This document shows, piece by piece, positions 16,164 through 24,889 of a stretch of DNA of 64,000 bases; positions within the stretch are counted from its first letter, which is position 1; each line of letters starts with the position of its first letter. Origin of the DNA: Marinobacter pelagius (lineage in GTDB: Bacteria; Pseudomonadota; Gammaproteobacteria; Pseudomonadales; Oleiphilaceae). The stretch lies in assembly GCF_900114925.1 (NCBI RefSeq), contig NZ_FOUR01000011.1, positions 1 to 64,000 of the forward strand, written 5' to 3'. The notes under the pieces are model-generated. The model was not told where the DNA came from, did not search any database, and saw only the letters and a program-made list of their open reading frames with translations. Both the position numbers and the translations under genes were made by a program.

Positions 16164-17330
16164 TCACTGAATCGCCTCAGCCACGCCGTCGTCCAACAAC
16201 CGGCGGGCAATAATCAGGCGCATGATCTCGTTGGTGCCTTCCAGAATCTGGTGCACCCGCAGATCCCGGACATAGCGCTCCAGCGGGTATTCCCGGATAT
16301 AACCATAGCCACCATGCAGCTGCAGCGCCTCATTGACCACGTCGAAACAGGCGTCAGTGGCGAAGCGCTTGGCCATGGCACAGTGCAGGGTTGCTTCCGG
16401 GTCGCCGCTGTCGAGCTTGAACGCACCCAGGCGCACCATTTGCCGGGCCGCCACCAGGTTGGTGGCCATGTCCGCCAGCTTGAACTGCAGGGCCTGAAAA
16501 GCGGCCAGTGGCTTGCCGAACTGCTCGCGCTCGTGCATGTAGTTGCGGGCGCGAAGCAATGCGGCCTGGGCACCGCCCAGCGAGCAGGTGGCGATATTGA
16601 GGCGGCCGCCGTCGAGGCCTTTCATGGCGATGGCGAAACCGTCGCCTTCCTCGCCCACCCGGTTACTGGCGGGAATGCGCACATTCTCCAGGCTGACCAG
16701 ACGGGTCGGCTGGCTGTGCCAGCCCATCTTGTCCTCGTTCTTGCCGTAGGAAACGCCCTCGGCATCGGCGGGAATCACAAAGGTGGAAATGCCCCTGGAA
16801 CCACTGTCGGCATCCCCGGTGCGGGCCATCAGTACCAGGATGTCGGTACTGCCGGCGCCGGAGATAAACATCTTGCTGCCGTTGATCACGTAGCTGTCGC
16901 CATCGCGAACGGCCTTGGTACGCAGGCTGGCCGCGTCGGAACCGGCACCGGGTTCGGTCAGGCAATAGGAGGCCAGCCATTCGCCACTGGCGAGTTTGGG
17001 TACGATCTCCTGCTTCAGATCATCGGAAGCAAAACTGGCCACCATCCAGGTCGCCATGTTGTGAATGGTGATGAAGGCGGCGGTGGACGGGCAGGCTGCC
17101 GCCAGCTCTTCCACGATCACCGAGGTGTCCAGCCGGGACAGCCCCATGCCACCCAGGGATTCCGGGGTATAAAGGCCCATGAAGCCCATCTCGCCGGCTT
17201 CTTTCATCACGTCGACCGGGAAGATGTGCTCCTCATCCCACTGGGCGGCATGGGGGGCCATGGATTTCTCGGCAAAGGCCCGGGCCGCATCCCGGAACGC
17301 CAGCTGGTCTTCGGTCAGGTTAAAGTCCAT
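16164..17330 (-). CDS. Acyl-CoA dehydrogenase (probable isobutyryl-CoA dehydrogenase)
   Basis: A 388-residue FAD-dependent acyl-CoA dehydrogenase. YCLTEPGAGSDAASL (flavin/substrate signature) and the C-terminal QLHGGYGYIREYPLER signature are present. The catalytic base Glu364 sits in LEGTNEIMR, the position used by short-chain and isobutyryl-CoA dehydrogenases. It oxidises an acyl-CoA to a 2-enoyl-CoA and passes electrons to ETF. It lies between mmsA and the enoyl-CoA hydratase, so isobutyryl-CoA to methacrylyl-CoA is the expected step. A terminator-like stem separates it from mmsA, so it may have a partly independent promoter. Confidence 0.9.
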   Translation of the reverse strand: MDFNLTEDQLAFRDAARAFAEKSMAPHAAQWDEEHIFPVDVMKEAGEMGFMGLYTPESLGGMGLSRLDTSVIVEELAAACPSTAAFITIHNMATWMVASFASDDLKQEIVPKLASGEWLASYCLTEPGAGSDAASLRTKAVRDGDSYVINGSKMFISGAGSTDILVLMARTGDADSGSRGISTFVIPADAEGVSYGKNEDKMGWHSQPTRLVSLENVRIPASNRVGEEGDGFAIAMKGLDGGRLNIATCSLGGAQAALLRARNYMHEREQFGKPLAAFQALQFKLADMATNLVAARQMVRLGAFKLDSGDPEATLHCAMAKRFATDACFDVVNEALQLHGGYGYIREYPLERYVRDLRVHQILEGTNEIMRLIIARRLLDDGVAEAIQ

Positions 17331-17349
17331 TACCAGGCTCCTGTCATGT

Positions 17350-17389
17350 CAAAAGGGTAAAAAGAAGGGGCCGGAAAAGATTCCGGCCC
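17350..17389 (-). terminator. Intrinsic terminator or attenuator after mmsA
   Basis: GGGCCGGAA (17368-17376) pairs with TTCCGGCCC (17381-17389) across a 4-nt loop. On the minus strand the stem is followed by CTTCTTTTTACCCTTTTG, a good U-rich tail. It begins 21 nt after the mmsA stop and should at least reduce read-through into the acyl-CoA dehydrogenase gene. Confidence 0.8.
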
Positions 17390-17409
17390 AAGACCTCACC
17401 CTCAACGCT

Positions 17410-18903
17410 TTAACGAAGCTGAATGGAGAAATTGGCTTCAGAGGAGGTCGCTTCACTGGAGAACCAGCGGGACGTTACCGTCTTGGTCTCAGTATAGAAG
17501 CGAACTGCCTGCTTGCCGTAGGCATGCTGGTCACCGTAGAAGGAGCCCTTCCAGCCGGTGAAGGAGAAGAACGGCAGGGGCACCGGAATGGGGATGTTCA
17601 CACCCACCTGACCCACGTCGATCTCGTGCTGGAACCGGCGCGCCGCACCACCGTGGTTGGTAAAGATGGAGGTACCGTTGCCGTACGGGCTCTGGTTGAT
17701 CAGGTCGATCGCCTCGCCCAGGTTGTCCACGTTCACACAGGACAGTACCGGCCCGAAGATCTCTTCCTTGTAGATGTCCATGTCCGGAGTGACTTCACTG
17801 AACAGGGTCGGTCCTACCCAGTTGCCGTCCGGCAGGCCGTCAACGGTGCAGCCGCGACCGTCCAGCATCAGCTTGGCGCCCTGGGCCTCGCCAGTAGCAA
17901 TCAGGGACTCGATACGGTCCTTGGCCTTGGCGCTGATGATCGGGCCGTAGCTGGCGCCGGAATCGTTCCAGGCACCCGGACGGGCCTTGGCCATGGCTTC
18001 TTTCAGTTCCGGAATCCACTGCTGGGCCTCGCCCACGAATACGGCGACGGAAATCGCCATGCAGCGCTGGCCGGCGGCACCCACGGAGGCACCCACCAGG
18101 GCGTTGATGACCTGCTGCTTGTCCGCATCAGGCATGATCACCATGTGGTTCTTGGCACCGGCAAAGCTCTGTACGCGCTTCATGTGACGGGTGCCGGTTT
18201 CATAGATGTAGCGGCCAACCGGGACAGAGCCGACAAAGGAAATGGCCTTGATGGCCGGGTCGGTCAGCAGGGTATCAACCTGTTCCTTGGCACCGTGGAC
18301 CACCTGCAGGACGCCCTTGGGTGCGCCCGCCTCCTCGAACAGCTCGGCCAGACGCATCGGGGTCAGCGGATCCTGCTCGGACGGCTTCAGGATAAAGGTG
18401 TTACCGCAGGCAATGGCCATCGGGAACATCCACAGCGGAATCATGGCCGGGAAGTTGAACGGGGTGATGCCCGCACACACGCCCAGCGGCTGGATCCAGG
18501 AATGGGTATCCACTTCACGGGCCACGTTCTCGACGGTCTCGCCCATCATCATGGAGGCCACGTTGGCGGCATGCTCAACCACCTCGATACCGCGCCAGAC
18601 GTCGCCCTTGGCATCGTCGAAGGTCTTGCCGGTTTCCTGGGACAGGATCTCGGCGATTTCATCGTGATGCTCTTTAAGCAGCGCCTGATAACGGAGCATG
18701 ACCCGCGCCCGCTCGGATACCGGGGTTTCCTTCCAGGTCTTGAACACCTCACCGGCATTGTCGATGGCCTTGCGCATTTCCTCTTCGGTCGCGCACGGCA
18801 CCTTGGCGATCACTTCGTTGGTGGCAGGATTGGTGACGTCGATCCAGTTGCTGGTCTGGCTCTGGACGAATTCACCGGCAATGTACTGGGGAACATTCTT
18901 CAT
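17410..18903 (-). CDS. mmsA: CoA-acylating methylmalonate-semialdehyde dehydrogenase
   Basis: A 497-residue aldehyde dehydrogenase of the MMSDH branch. Asn150 in PFNFP and the catalytic Cys281 in [11 protein letters not shown] are present, as is the MMSDH-typical [13 protein letters not shown] segment near the C-terminus. The glutamate that acts as general base in ordinary ALDHs is replaced by the FAGAKNH region, as expected for the CoA-acylating type. It converts methylmalonate semialdehyde, CoA and NAD to propionyl-CoA and CO2, ending valine catabolism. It is transcribed divergently from the AraC-type regulator gene across a 115-nt gap, the classical mmsR-mmsA arrangement. A paralogue lies at 51.0-52.5 kb. 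Confidence 0.95.
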   Translation of the reverse strand: MKNVPQYIAGEFVQSQTSNWIDVTNPATNEVIAKVPCATEEEMRKAIDNAGEVFKTWKETPVSERARVMLRYQALLKEHHDEIAEILSQETGKTFDDAKGDVWRGIEVVEHAANVASMMMGETVENVAREVDTHSWIQPLGVCAGITPFNFPAMIPLWMFPMAIACGNTFILKPSEQDPLTPMRLAELFEEAGAPKGVLQVVHGAKEQVDTLLTDPAIKAISFVGSVPVGRYIYETGTRHMKRVQSFAGAKNHMVIMPDADKQQVINALVGASVGAAGQRCMAISVAVFVGEAQQWIPELKEAMAKARPGAWNDSGASYGPIISAKAKDRIESLIATGEAQGAKLMLDGRGCTVDGLPDGNWVGPTLFSEVTPDMDIYKEEIFGPVLSCVNVDNLGEAIDLINQSPYGNGTSIFTNHGGAARRFQHEIDVGQVGVNIPIPVPLPFFSFTGWKGSFYGDQHAYGKQAVRFYTETKTVTSRWFSSEATSSEANFSIQLR

Positions 18904-19018
18904 GTTGGAATCCCTGGTTTGTTGTTATGTGGGAACAGCCTCGCCCGTCGGGGTTCGGCCACGATTGGAAAAATCCTAGCACGAGCTTTGGCCGGAGGTG
19001 ATTGACTAAATTTCGCCC

Positions 19019-19939
19019 ATGATGGATTATTTTTCGATGAGCAGACTTCAGAACAGCAAATCCACAGCACAAACCTCGCAGTGGCCGGTACCGCCAGACA
19101 GTGTCCGTTACGTGGTACCAGACCCCATCGTCCGCCTGCTGGCCAGCCATCCACTGACCCGGGAGCTCTATCCACTGGCCTTCGGTCACTATCGCAAGGC
19201 CGCCGGCCACCACATGCACCGGGAGCACCATCGCGACAATCTTTTGATCTATTGCACGGAAGGCAAGGCTTTCCTGAACGTCGCGGGAGAGCCCTATACC
19301 GTGGAGGCCGGCGATCTGCTGTTGCTGCCGGCCGGGGCCAGCCATCGCTATACCGCCGATCCGGACAATCCCTGGACTATCCACTGGGTGCACTACACCG
19401 GCCCGCTGGCCGAGGACTTCCGTAATTACATGGGATTTGATGGCCCTACCCGCATCCGGCACCTGGGTCGCCAGCCCCGGCTGCTGGTGGATTTCAACGG
19501 TCTGCTCTCGGTACGCCAGACCGGCTTCCGCACCCGTGGTCTGATCCATGCCGCCAACCGCCTGCGTCAGCTACTGGCAGCGGTTCCTCTGAACGCGGAT
19601 GAAACCAGCCACGAACGCCAGTCCGAACTGGACACCATCCACAACTACATGCGTGAACATCTGGAGGAGCGCCTTACCCTGGAACAACTGGCGGATCTGG
19701 CGGGCCTTTCCCCGGCACACTTTGCCACCCGTTACCGGGAACAGACCGGCACCTCGCCGATCCAGCATTTTCTGCACCTGAAAGTGGAACGGGCCTGCCA
19801 GATGCTGGATACCACCGGCCTGAGTTTTGCCGACATCAGCCGCCGCCTGGGTTACGACGATGCCTACTATTTTTCCCGCCTGTTCAAGAAGGTAATGGGC
19901 CAGTCGCCCAGGGATTACCGGCACACCGCCCGTCACTGA
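19019..19939 (+). CDS. mmsR: AraC-family transcriptional regulator MmsR
   Basis: A 306-residue AraC/XylS-type activator. An N-terminal cupin sensor domain (HREHHRDNLLIYCTEGKA, then EAGDLLLLPAGASHRYTAD) is followed by two C-terminal helix-turn-helices (LEQLADLAGLSPAHFATRYR and FADISRRLGYDDAYYFSRLFKK, about residues 215-300). It lies divergent to mmsA and should activate it in response to a valine metabolite. A strong GGAGGTGA lies 20 nt upstream of the ATG, too far for optimal use. A six-codon minigene (TTG start at 19002, its TGA overlapping the mmsR ATG) could exploit it and couple translation. That last point is speculative. Confidence 0.88.
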   Translation: MMDYFSMSRLQNSKSTAQTSQWPVPPDSVRYVVPDPIVRLLASHPLTRELYPLAFGHYRKAAGHHMHREHHRDNLLIYCTEGKAFLNVAGEPYTVEAGDLLLLPAGASHRYTADPDNPWTIHWVHYTGPLAEDFRNYMGFDGPTRIRHLGRQPRLLVDFNGLLSVRQTGFRTRGLIHAANRLRQLLAAVPLNADETSHERQSELDTIHNYMREHLEERLTLEQLADLAGLSPAHFATRYREQTGTSPIQHFLHLKVERACQMLDTTGLSFADISRRLGYDDAYYFSRLFKKVMGQSPRDYRHTARH

Positions 19940-20031
19940 AGGCCAGAGTGGGCAGGCGGCCCGTCTACGACTTTCGTTGAATACGCCGAACCGTTACTCT
20001 GGGGCCATAGCCAATAACAAGAGATTGCGCC

Positions 20032-20460
20032 ATGGCACAGTACACGATAGAAATCGACGAAACCTTCAACATCCCGCGACGACGGGTGTTCGCCCTGTTT
20101 GCCGACCACCAGCGCTTCGGCAAGCTGCTGGGTGCTCCCATAAAGCGGATCCGGGACAGCGACCAGGCCGATCCCAACGGCATCGGTTCGGTCCGCAAGA
20201 TCGGCATCGGACCCATTGGCCTGGAGGAAACCGTCCTCAGCTTCGAGCCGGAAACGCTGATCGAATACACGGTCACCAGCATGAGCCCGATACGCAATCA
20301 CCTGGGCCGGATTCGCTTCGAGGACACCCCGGACGGTCAGACCCGGGTGCATTACACCATCAGCTTCGAGGACATTGTACCGTTCACCGGCAAAGTGGTC
20401 TCCAGCGCTCTGGAACAGGGAATTCGCCGGGGAATCAAACGGGTGCCGGATCTGGCCTGA
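20032..20460 (+). CDS. SRPBCC-family (START-like) protein
   Basis: A 142-residue single-domain protein with the polyketide-cyclase/dehydrase fold pattern: an N-terminal strand YTIEIDETFNIPRRRVFALFAD, a central GSVRKIGIGPIGLEETVLSFEPE strand pair, and a C-terminal helix VSSALEQGIRRGIKR. Such proteins bind lipids or other hydrophobic ligands in a deep cavity, and many are cytosolic with no known reaction. No signal peptide is visible. It sits alone on the plus strand, 92 nt after mmsR, with no operon partner that points to a ligand. Confidence 0.8.
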   Translation: MAQYTIEIDETFNIPRRRVFALFADHQRFGKLLGAPIKRIRDSDQADPNGIGSVRKIGIGPIGLEETVLSFEPETLIEYTVTSMSPIRNHLGRIRFEDTPDGQTRVHYTISFEDIVPFTGKVVSSALEQGIRRGIKRVPDLA

Positions 20461-20504
20461 AACTCCGGCCGGCAACAAACCGTTACTTGATGAATGTCAC
20501 AGAA

Positions 20505-20533
20505 TTGACCTGAGGCAAAAATTTGCATTTATC
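20505..20533 (+). promoter_or_regulatory. Candidate sigma-70 promoter for the MBL-fold gene
   Basis: TTGACC (20505-20510) and TTTATC (20528-20533) are separated by 17 nt in an AT-rich patch. The -10 match is modest. It lies 75 nt upstream of the MBL-fold start. Confidence 0.35.
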
Positions 20534-20547
20534 AATTCTGTAATCTT

Positions 20548-20598
20548 CCGCCAGGTTTGCAATATCCGGCTAATCGGCCGAAAACAATATCCTGGCGG
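20548..20598 (+). repeat. Leader inverted repeat spanning the ribosome-binding site
   Basis: CCGCCAGG (20548-20555) and CCTGGCGG (20591-20598) are exact complements 35 nt apart. The right arm touches the GGGAG ribosome-binding site of the gene starting at 20608, so a folded leader could mask it. The loop also contains smaller GGC/GCC complementarities. Confidence 0.4.
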
Positions 20599-20607
20599 GA
20601 GACAGTA

Positions 20608-21408
20608 ATGGCAGCAGAGCCCATTGTCCTGTTCGATGACGGACACCACAAATGCCTGATGTTCGATTCCCTGGTAACCGGTGAGGGCGTCCAGTCCAAC
20701 CAGTTCCTGGTCGTCGATGGCAAGCACGAAGCCCTGATTGATCCGGGCGGAGACCTGACCTACACCCCGCTCTCCGTGGCTGCTTCGCGCTATATGAACA
20801 TCAAGGACATGGACTACGTATTTGCGTCCCACCAGGATCCGGACATCATCGGCGCCATCGACCGCTGGATCGTCCACACCCGCGCCAAGATTGTTACCTC
20901 ACGACTGTGGGCACGATTCCTGCCGCACCTGGTTTCCAGCTACGTGACCAACCAGCTCACCGGCAGCGTCTACGACCGGATTGTCAGCATCCCGGATGCC
21001 GGAGCGAAGGTGCCTTTTGGCGATTCCTACCTGACCTGCCTGCCGGCGCACTTCATGCACTCGGTCGGCAACCTGCAGTTCTACGATCCGGTGTCCAAGA
21101 TCCTGTTCTCCGGCGATCTCGGTGCGTCCATGGGGGGCGAGGACGATCACAAGCCGGTGCAGGATTTCGATCGTCACATTCCCAGCATGATCGGCTTCCA
21201 CAAGCGCTATATCGCTTCCCAGAAAGTCTGCCGCCTCTGGGCCGACATGGTTCGCGGACTGGAAGTAAGCATGATCGTGCCCCAGCATGGCAAACGCTTC
21301 GAAGGTCCCGAGATGGTGGAGCGGTTCCTGAACTGGGTTTCGGATGTTCCGTGCGGCATCGACCTGATGGGCCCGGACAACTACACCCCACCGACCGACT
21401 ACATCTGA
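20608..21408 (+). CDS. MBL-fold di-metal protein of the flavodiiron/ODP type
   Basis: A 266-residue metallo-beta-lactamase-fold protein, start chosen at ATG 20608 behind GGCGGGAGACAGTA. The metal-site pattern follows flavodiiron proteins rather than classic hydrolases: H75-x-D77-x-D79 (SHQDPD), H148 or H151 (PAHFMHS), D170 (FSGDLG) and H227 (PQHGKRF). Flavodiiron enzymes use H-x-E-x-D, so Asp77 replaces Glu. The flavodoxin domain needed for electron delivery in NO/O2 reductases is absent. A stand-alone ODP domain that binds or senses O2 or NO, or acts with a separate redox partner, is the most reasonable reading. A terminator follows. Confidence 0.8.
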   Translation: MAAEPIVLFDDGHHKCLMFDSLVTGEGVQSNQFLVVDGKHEALIDPGGDLTYTPLSVAASRYMNIKDMDYVFASHQDPDIIGAIDRWIVHTRAKIVTSRLWARFLPHLVSSYVTNQLTGSVYDRIVSIPDAGAKVPFGDSYLTCLPAHFMHSVGNLQFYDPVSKILFSGDLGASMGGEDDHKPVQDFDRHIPSMIGFHKRYIASQKVCRLWADMVRGLEVSMIVPQHGKRFEGPEMVERFLNWVSDVPCGIDLMGPDNYTPPTDYI

Positions 21409-21414
21409 TCCCTC

Positions 21415-21442
21415 CGGGCGGCGGCCCTGTCGCCGCCCGTTT
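21415..21442 (+). terminator. Intrinsic terminator after the MBL-fold gene
   Basis: CGGGCGGCG (21415-21423) pairs exactly with CGCCGCCCG (21431-21439) across a 7-nt loop, followed by TTTCCCC. It begins 7 nt after the stop codon. The U-tail is short. Confidence 0.6.
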
Positions 21443-21540
21443 CCCCTCTCGAACCAGCACAACGGCATTAAACCTGTCCCCCGACCGTTTTGTTGAGTAA
21501 AATCCTGCGTTTTCCTGAACAGCAAGAAGAGGCAGGTCAG

Positions 21541-22263
21541 ATGGGCAGAGCCTACCAGAACCGAAAAGAGTCCATGGCCAAGACGGCTGCGGCAAAAACC
21601 AAGGTCTACAGCAAGTACGGGCGCGAAATCTACATGTGCGCCAAGTCCGGCGGCATTGACCCCCAGGCCAACCTGACGCTACGCGGCCTTATCGACCGCG
21701 CCAAGAAGGATCAGGTGCCGAGCCACGTCATTGAAAAGGCCATCGACAAGGCCAAGGGCGGTGGCGGCGAGGACTACTCTCCGGCCCGGTACGAAGGCTA
21801 CGGCCCCGGCAACTGCATGGTGATCGTGGATTGCCTCACCGACAACCCGAACCGCACCTTTGGCGATGTCCGTCTGGCCTTCACCAAGACCAAGTGCAAG
21901 ATCGGCACCCCGGGCGCCGTTGCCCACATGTTCGATCACTGCGCGATTTTCGCCTTCACCGGTCAGGACGAGGAAGCGGTGCTTGAAGCCCTGATGGAAG
22001 CGGACGTGGACGTGACGGATATCGAGAACGAGGACGGCCGCATCACCGTATTCACACCGAACACGGAATATGCCAAGGCCAAGCAGGCCCTGGAAGCCGC
22101 TTTCGAGGGCATCGAGTTCGACGTGGACGAAATCCAGTTCCTGCCGAAAACCACCACCCCGGTGGAGGGCGACGACGTGGCCATGTTCGAGAAATTCCTC
22201 GACATGCTGAACGAACTGGACGATGTCCAGAACGTTTACCACAACGCCGAAGTCAACGACTAA
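21541..22263 (+). CDS. YebC/PmpR-family DNA-binding or translation-associated protein (YeeN-like)
   Basis: A 240-residue YebC/PmpR (TACO1) family protein. The start MGRAYQNRK was chosen for the AGAGGCAGG upstream; the opening differs from YebC proper (MAGHSKWANI) and resembles the second paralogue YeeN. Domain I (about residues 1-70) has [25 protein letters not shown], followed by the conserved [13 protein letters not shown] hinge and [21 protein letters not shown]. YebC proteins were described as transcription regulators and more recently as factors that relieve ribosome stalling at proline stretches. Which applies here cannot be told from the sequence. It is monocistronic. Confidence 0.9.
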   Translation: MGRAYQNRKESMAKTAAAKTKVYSKYGREIYMCAKSGGIDPQANLTLRGLIDRAKKDQVPSHVIEKAIDKAKGGGGEDYSPARYEGYGPGNCMVIVDCLTDNPNRTFGDVRLAFTKTKCKIGTPGAVAHMFDHCAIFAFTGQDEEAVLEALMEADVDVTDIENEDGRITVFTPNTEYAKAKQALEAAFEGIEFDVDEIQFLPKTTTPVEGDDVAMFEKFLDMLNELDDVQNVYHNAEVND

Positions 22264-22284
22264 CCGGGCGGAATGACGGCCCCG

Positions 22285-22878
22285 TTACCGGGGCCTGTCG
22301 AAGACCTGGGTCCAGTAATTCGGATAGTCGGCTGTCCGGCTATCCACCCTGACAACGGCAACGCCCGTGAACCGGCCGTCCATGATGTTCCGGCAATGGC
22401 CCGGGCTCTCCAGCCAGCCGGTCATGACCGACTCCACATCGTCAAATCCTGCGGCAATGTTCTCGCCGACCACGGACCACTCGTAGCCGGTTTCGGTAAC
22501 TCGCCCCCCGACTCGCAGACCATCCGAGCCGGTGTGGCTGAAGAAATTGTTCTTAGCCATGTCATTGCTGTGTTTGCTCGCCGCCCCTTCAACCGGGCAG
22601 TTGTAGACCACCGGCTCGACCGCAGGAAAGAACTCGGATCCGCACTGGCGGCCCTGGCTGCGTGCCGCGTTGACATACTCCAGCATCGCCGCCTGGTATT
22701 CCTGCACCTCGCAACCGTTCACCAGGATCGTGACCGGTTCTTCGGGGGCAGACCGGTTCCTCTCGGTGCTGTCCGACACAGTCGACGCCGATGACCCACC
22801 GCCACCGGATCCGCCGCCGCAACCGGCAATCAAAACCGTCGAAAGAACTAAAAACAACAACCTTGAGGATGTACTCAT
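22285..22878 (-). CDS. CAP-domain (SCP/PR-1-like) lipoprotein
   Basis: A 197-residue predicted lipoprotein. A hydrophobic signal ending VLIAGC places the lipidated Cys at residue 20, followed by a Gly/Ser linker. The CAP domain shows YVNAARSQGRQCGSEFF, the HSNDMAKNNFFSHTGSDGL motif (with the conserved His and the SHT active-site region), VGENIAAG and the final GWLESPGHCRNIMD. Bacterial CAP (CxxxH/YkwD-type) proteins are secreted and their function is poorly known. Cys pairs suggest disulfides, in line with an envelope location. It is convergent with the YebC-like gene, 21 nt apart. Confidence 0.88.
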   Translation of the reverse strand: MSTSSRLLFLVLSTVLIAGCGGGSGGGGSSASTVSDSTERNRSAPEEPVTILVNGCEVQEYQAAMLEYVNAARSQGRQCGSEFFPAVEPVVYNCPVEGAASKHSNDMAKNNFFSHTGSDGLRVGGRVTETGYEWSVVGENIAAGFDDVESVMTGWLESPGHCRNIMDGRFTGVAVVRVDSRTADYPNYWTQVFDRPR

Positions 22879-23030
22879 TGAATTCTGGACCGCCGTTCCG
22901 GTTAAATTGTGGAAAAGTACGCAAATTAACGAATGCTTCCCGGGATTGGATCCACGAAACTACAATTCCTTACAAAGCTTGCCCGAACCGACATGTATCC
23001 ACTTACCCTGCACTACCAGTGAACTGACAG

Positions 23031-23756
23031 ATGGAAAAGACACGAGTTCTGATTTTGAAAACCGGGACCACCTACGCCGATATCCGGGCCCGGTTCGGCG
23101 ATTTCGAGGACTGGTTCATCAGGGGCCTGGTCCCCGACCTCGATCTTACCGTGGTGAATCTTCCCGACGGTGAACAACCCGGGGATCCAACGGAATGGGA
23201 CGGAATCGTGGTGACCGGCTCACCTGCGATGGTCAGTGACCGGGAAGACTGGAGCGAGAACGCAGCAGCGTGGCTGGCAAAGGCCGTAGACGCCGGCGTG
23301 CCAGTGCTGGGCGTGTGCTACGGCCACCAGTTGTTGGCCCATGCCCTCGGCGGAGAGGTGGGCTACCATCCGAAGGGCCGCGAAACCGGCACCCGAATCG
23401 TCGAACTGTATCCCGAGGCCGGGCAGGATCCCTTGTTCAACTCGATGCCCAAGCGCTTCCGGGCGCAACTGACCCACAAGCAGTCGGTCCTGAGACTGCC
23501 CCCTGATGCCGTGCTGCTGGGCAAGTCCGATTTCGAGCCGCACCAGGCGTTTCGGGTGGGTGAATGCGCATGGGGTGTGCAGTTCCACCCGGAGTTTTCC
23601 GACACCATCATGCGGGCCTACCTGGAAGTCCAGGCGCCGGATCTGGACCGGGAAGGGCTGGATGCGCAGGCGCTGCTCAATGAAGTCGCGCCGGCTCCCG
23701 AGGCAAGCGGGCTTCTGCAGCGCTTCTCCGAGCTGGTCCTGAAGAATAGGGCCTGA
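23031..23756 (+). CDS. Class I glutamine amidotransferase domain protein
   Basis: A 241-residue stand-alone class I GATase. The nucleophile Cys96 lies in GVCYGHQ, and the rest of the triad is His186 and Glu188 in QFHPEF. This arrangement matches GMP-synthase-type amidotransferase domains (annotated GuaA-like, COG0518), but no synthetase domain is fused. Enzymes of this group include gamma-glutamyl-amine hydrolases and uncharacterised detoxification proteins. The N-terminus (VLILKTGTTYADIRARFGDFEDWF) fits the latter subgroup. It is a single gene, convergent with the FHA gene. The physiological substrate is unknown. Confidence 0.85.
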   Translation: MEKTRVLILKTGTTYADIRARFGDFEDWFIRGLVPDLDLTVVNLPDGEQPGDPTEWDGIVVTGSPAMVSDREDWSENAAAWLAKAVDAGVPVLGVCYGHQLLAHALGGEVGYHPKGRETGTRIVELYPEAGQDPLFNSMPKRFRAQLTHKQSVLRLPPDAVLLGKSDFEPHQAFRVGECAWGVQFHPEFSDTIMRAYLEVQAPDLDREGLDAQALLNEVAPAPEASGLLQRFSELVLKNRA

Positions 23757-23774
23757 CGGATGGAAGACCGCCGG

Positions 23775-24125
23775 TCAGTCGAGGATATAGGCGGTCTTCT
23801 CCAGGGTGTTCTCATCCTCATCGATAAACCGGAATTCGTTCCAGCCAACCCGGATCATGTCGTTACTGTTGAGACGTTGCCTCCCCTCCACGGGGAGATC
23901 GTTCACGAAGGTGCCATTGGTGCTGTTGCTGTCGACGATATAGAAATCAATCGTGCCCTCGAGATAGGCATTGGGTGACGCTTCAATGACAGCGTGCTGC
24001 CCACTCACGGAAATCTCGTCGATACGGATGTCATTGTCCGGTCGCCGTCCGATCCGGGTCAGGGGTTGTTCCAGCTCAAAGGTGTGGACCACCACGTTGT
24101 CCACCAGCTGTGAAAGTGATGCCAT
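23775..24125 (-). CDS. FHA-domain protein
   Basis: A 116-residue protein made almost entirely of one forkhead-associated domain (about residues 20-95). The phosphothreonine-binding pattern is clear: IGRRPDNDIRID, then SVSGQHAVIE, then DSNSTNGTFVNDLPV. It has no signal or membrane segment. It is the last gene of a kinase-phosphatase-FHA operon and should read threonine phosphorylation placed by that kinase. A plausible docking site is the Thr-rich juxtamembrane segment of the kinase. Analogy with the T6SS Fha or mycobacterial GarA modules is only functional, since no partner is encoded here. Confidence 0.9.
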   Translation of the reverse strand: MASLSQLVDNVVVHTFELEQPLTRIGRRPDNDIRIDEISVSGQHAVIEASPNAYLEGTIDFYIVDSNSTNGTFVNDLPVEGRQRLNSNDMIRVGWNEFRFIDEDENTLEKTAYILD

Positions 24126-24136
24126 TCTCGTATTCC

Positions 24137-24889
24137 TCAGTCCTTCAACATCATTAAAACAACGGAGACGTTGTCTCCGGCGCCGTTTTCCAGGCTCTGG
24201 TCGATCAGCGCCTGCACCGCATCATCTGCCTCCGCGCCCTGCCCCATGATTTCGGCCCACCGGGCCTCCGGCAGCGCTCCGGTGAGCCCGTCGGAACACA
24301 GCAGCAGCCCCTCCCCCGGTGCCAGCTCCTGCACCCGGAAGCTGGGCGTGGCGTCGTCGGAGGCACCCACGGCCCGGGTGAGCACGTTCCGGAACGGCAC
24401 CCTCGGGGCTTCAGCTGCGCTGATGCTGCCATCCTCGATCATGTTCTGGACCACGGTATCGTCCCGGGTCAGGCACCGGGGGCCGGTGTCCGCGATCAGG
24501 TAACAGCGGGAATCACCGATATGGGCGATAAAGGCGGTACTGTCGATGACCCAGACCACCACCAGGGTCGTGCCCATTTTCTCCAGCCGGGGTTCCCTGG
24601 CCTGCTCCTCCTGTATCCTCGCCGCAGCGAGAGAAAAAGCAGCGTCGAGCCTTTCCCGGACCGCCACCGAGTCCGGAACCACGGAGGCTGACAGCGCGGG
24701 CAGTAATGAATCCAGCACCGCCGCCACCGCAAGCTGACTGGCCATTTCGCCGCCCTGGTGGCCTCCCATACCATCCGCCAACACCAGTAAAACCTGGCGA
24801 CCGTCATGGCCGCGCCGCCAATCCACCCTGTCCTGATTCGTCTGGCGCACCGACCCTACGTGGGAGTCGCCGGCAATGTCATAGTCCAT
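24137..24889 (-). CDS. PP2C-family serine/threonine phosphatase
   Basis: A 250-residue PPM/PP2C phosphatase (Stp/PrpC type). All metal and phosphate motifs are visible: SVRQTNQDR near the N-terminus (Arg and Asn/Gln/Asp), VLADGMGGHQGGEMAS at about residues 37-52, AHIGDSRCYLI, LCSDGLTG and the final GAGDNVSVVLM. It removes phosphate from Ser/Thr residues with two Mn/Mg ions. The start overlaps the kinase stop by one base, so the two are co-expressed and probably antagonistic. It ends 11 nt before the FHA gene. Confidence 0.94.
   Translation of the reverse strand: MDYDIAGDSHVGSVRQTNQDRVDWRRGHDGRQVLLVLADGMGGHQGGEMASQLAVAAVLDSLLPALSASVVPDSVAVRERLDAAFSLAAARIQEEQAREPRLEKMGTTLVVVWVIDSTAFIAHIGDSRCYLIADTGPRCLTRDDTVVQNMIEDGSISAAEAPRVPFRNVLTRAVGASDDATPSFRVQELAPGEGLLLCSDGLTGALPEARWAEIMGQGAEADDAVQALIDQSLENGAGDNVSVVLMMLKD

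Noticed and set aside
16043..16210. Extension of the enoyl-CoA hydratase gene upstream by 56 codons
   Set aside because: It would run through two palindromic repeats and into the end of the acyl-CoA dehydrogenase gene; a good ribosome-binding site precedes the internal ATG at 16042.
17179..19005. A 608-codon plus-strand frame across the mmsA region
   Set aside because: It is antisense to mmsA and part of the acyl-CoA dehydrogenase gene, with low-complexity composition and no motif.
22278..22295. GGCCCCG / CGGGGCC stem between the YebC-like and CAP genes
   Set aside because: It contains the CAP stop codon in its loop and has no U-run on either strand.
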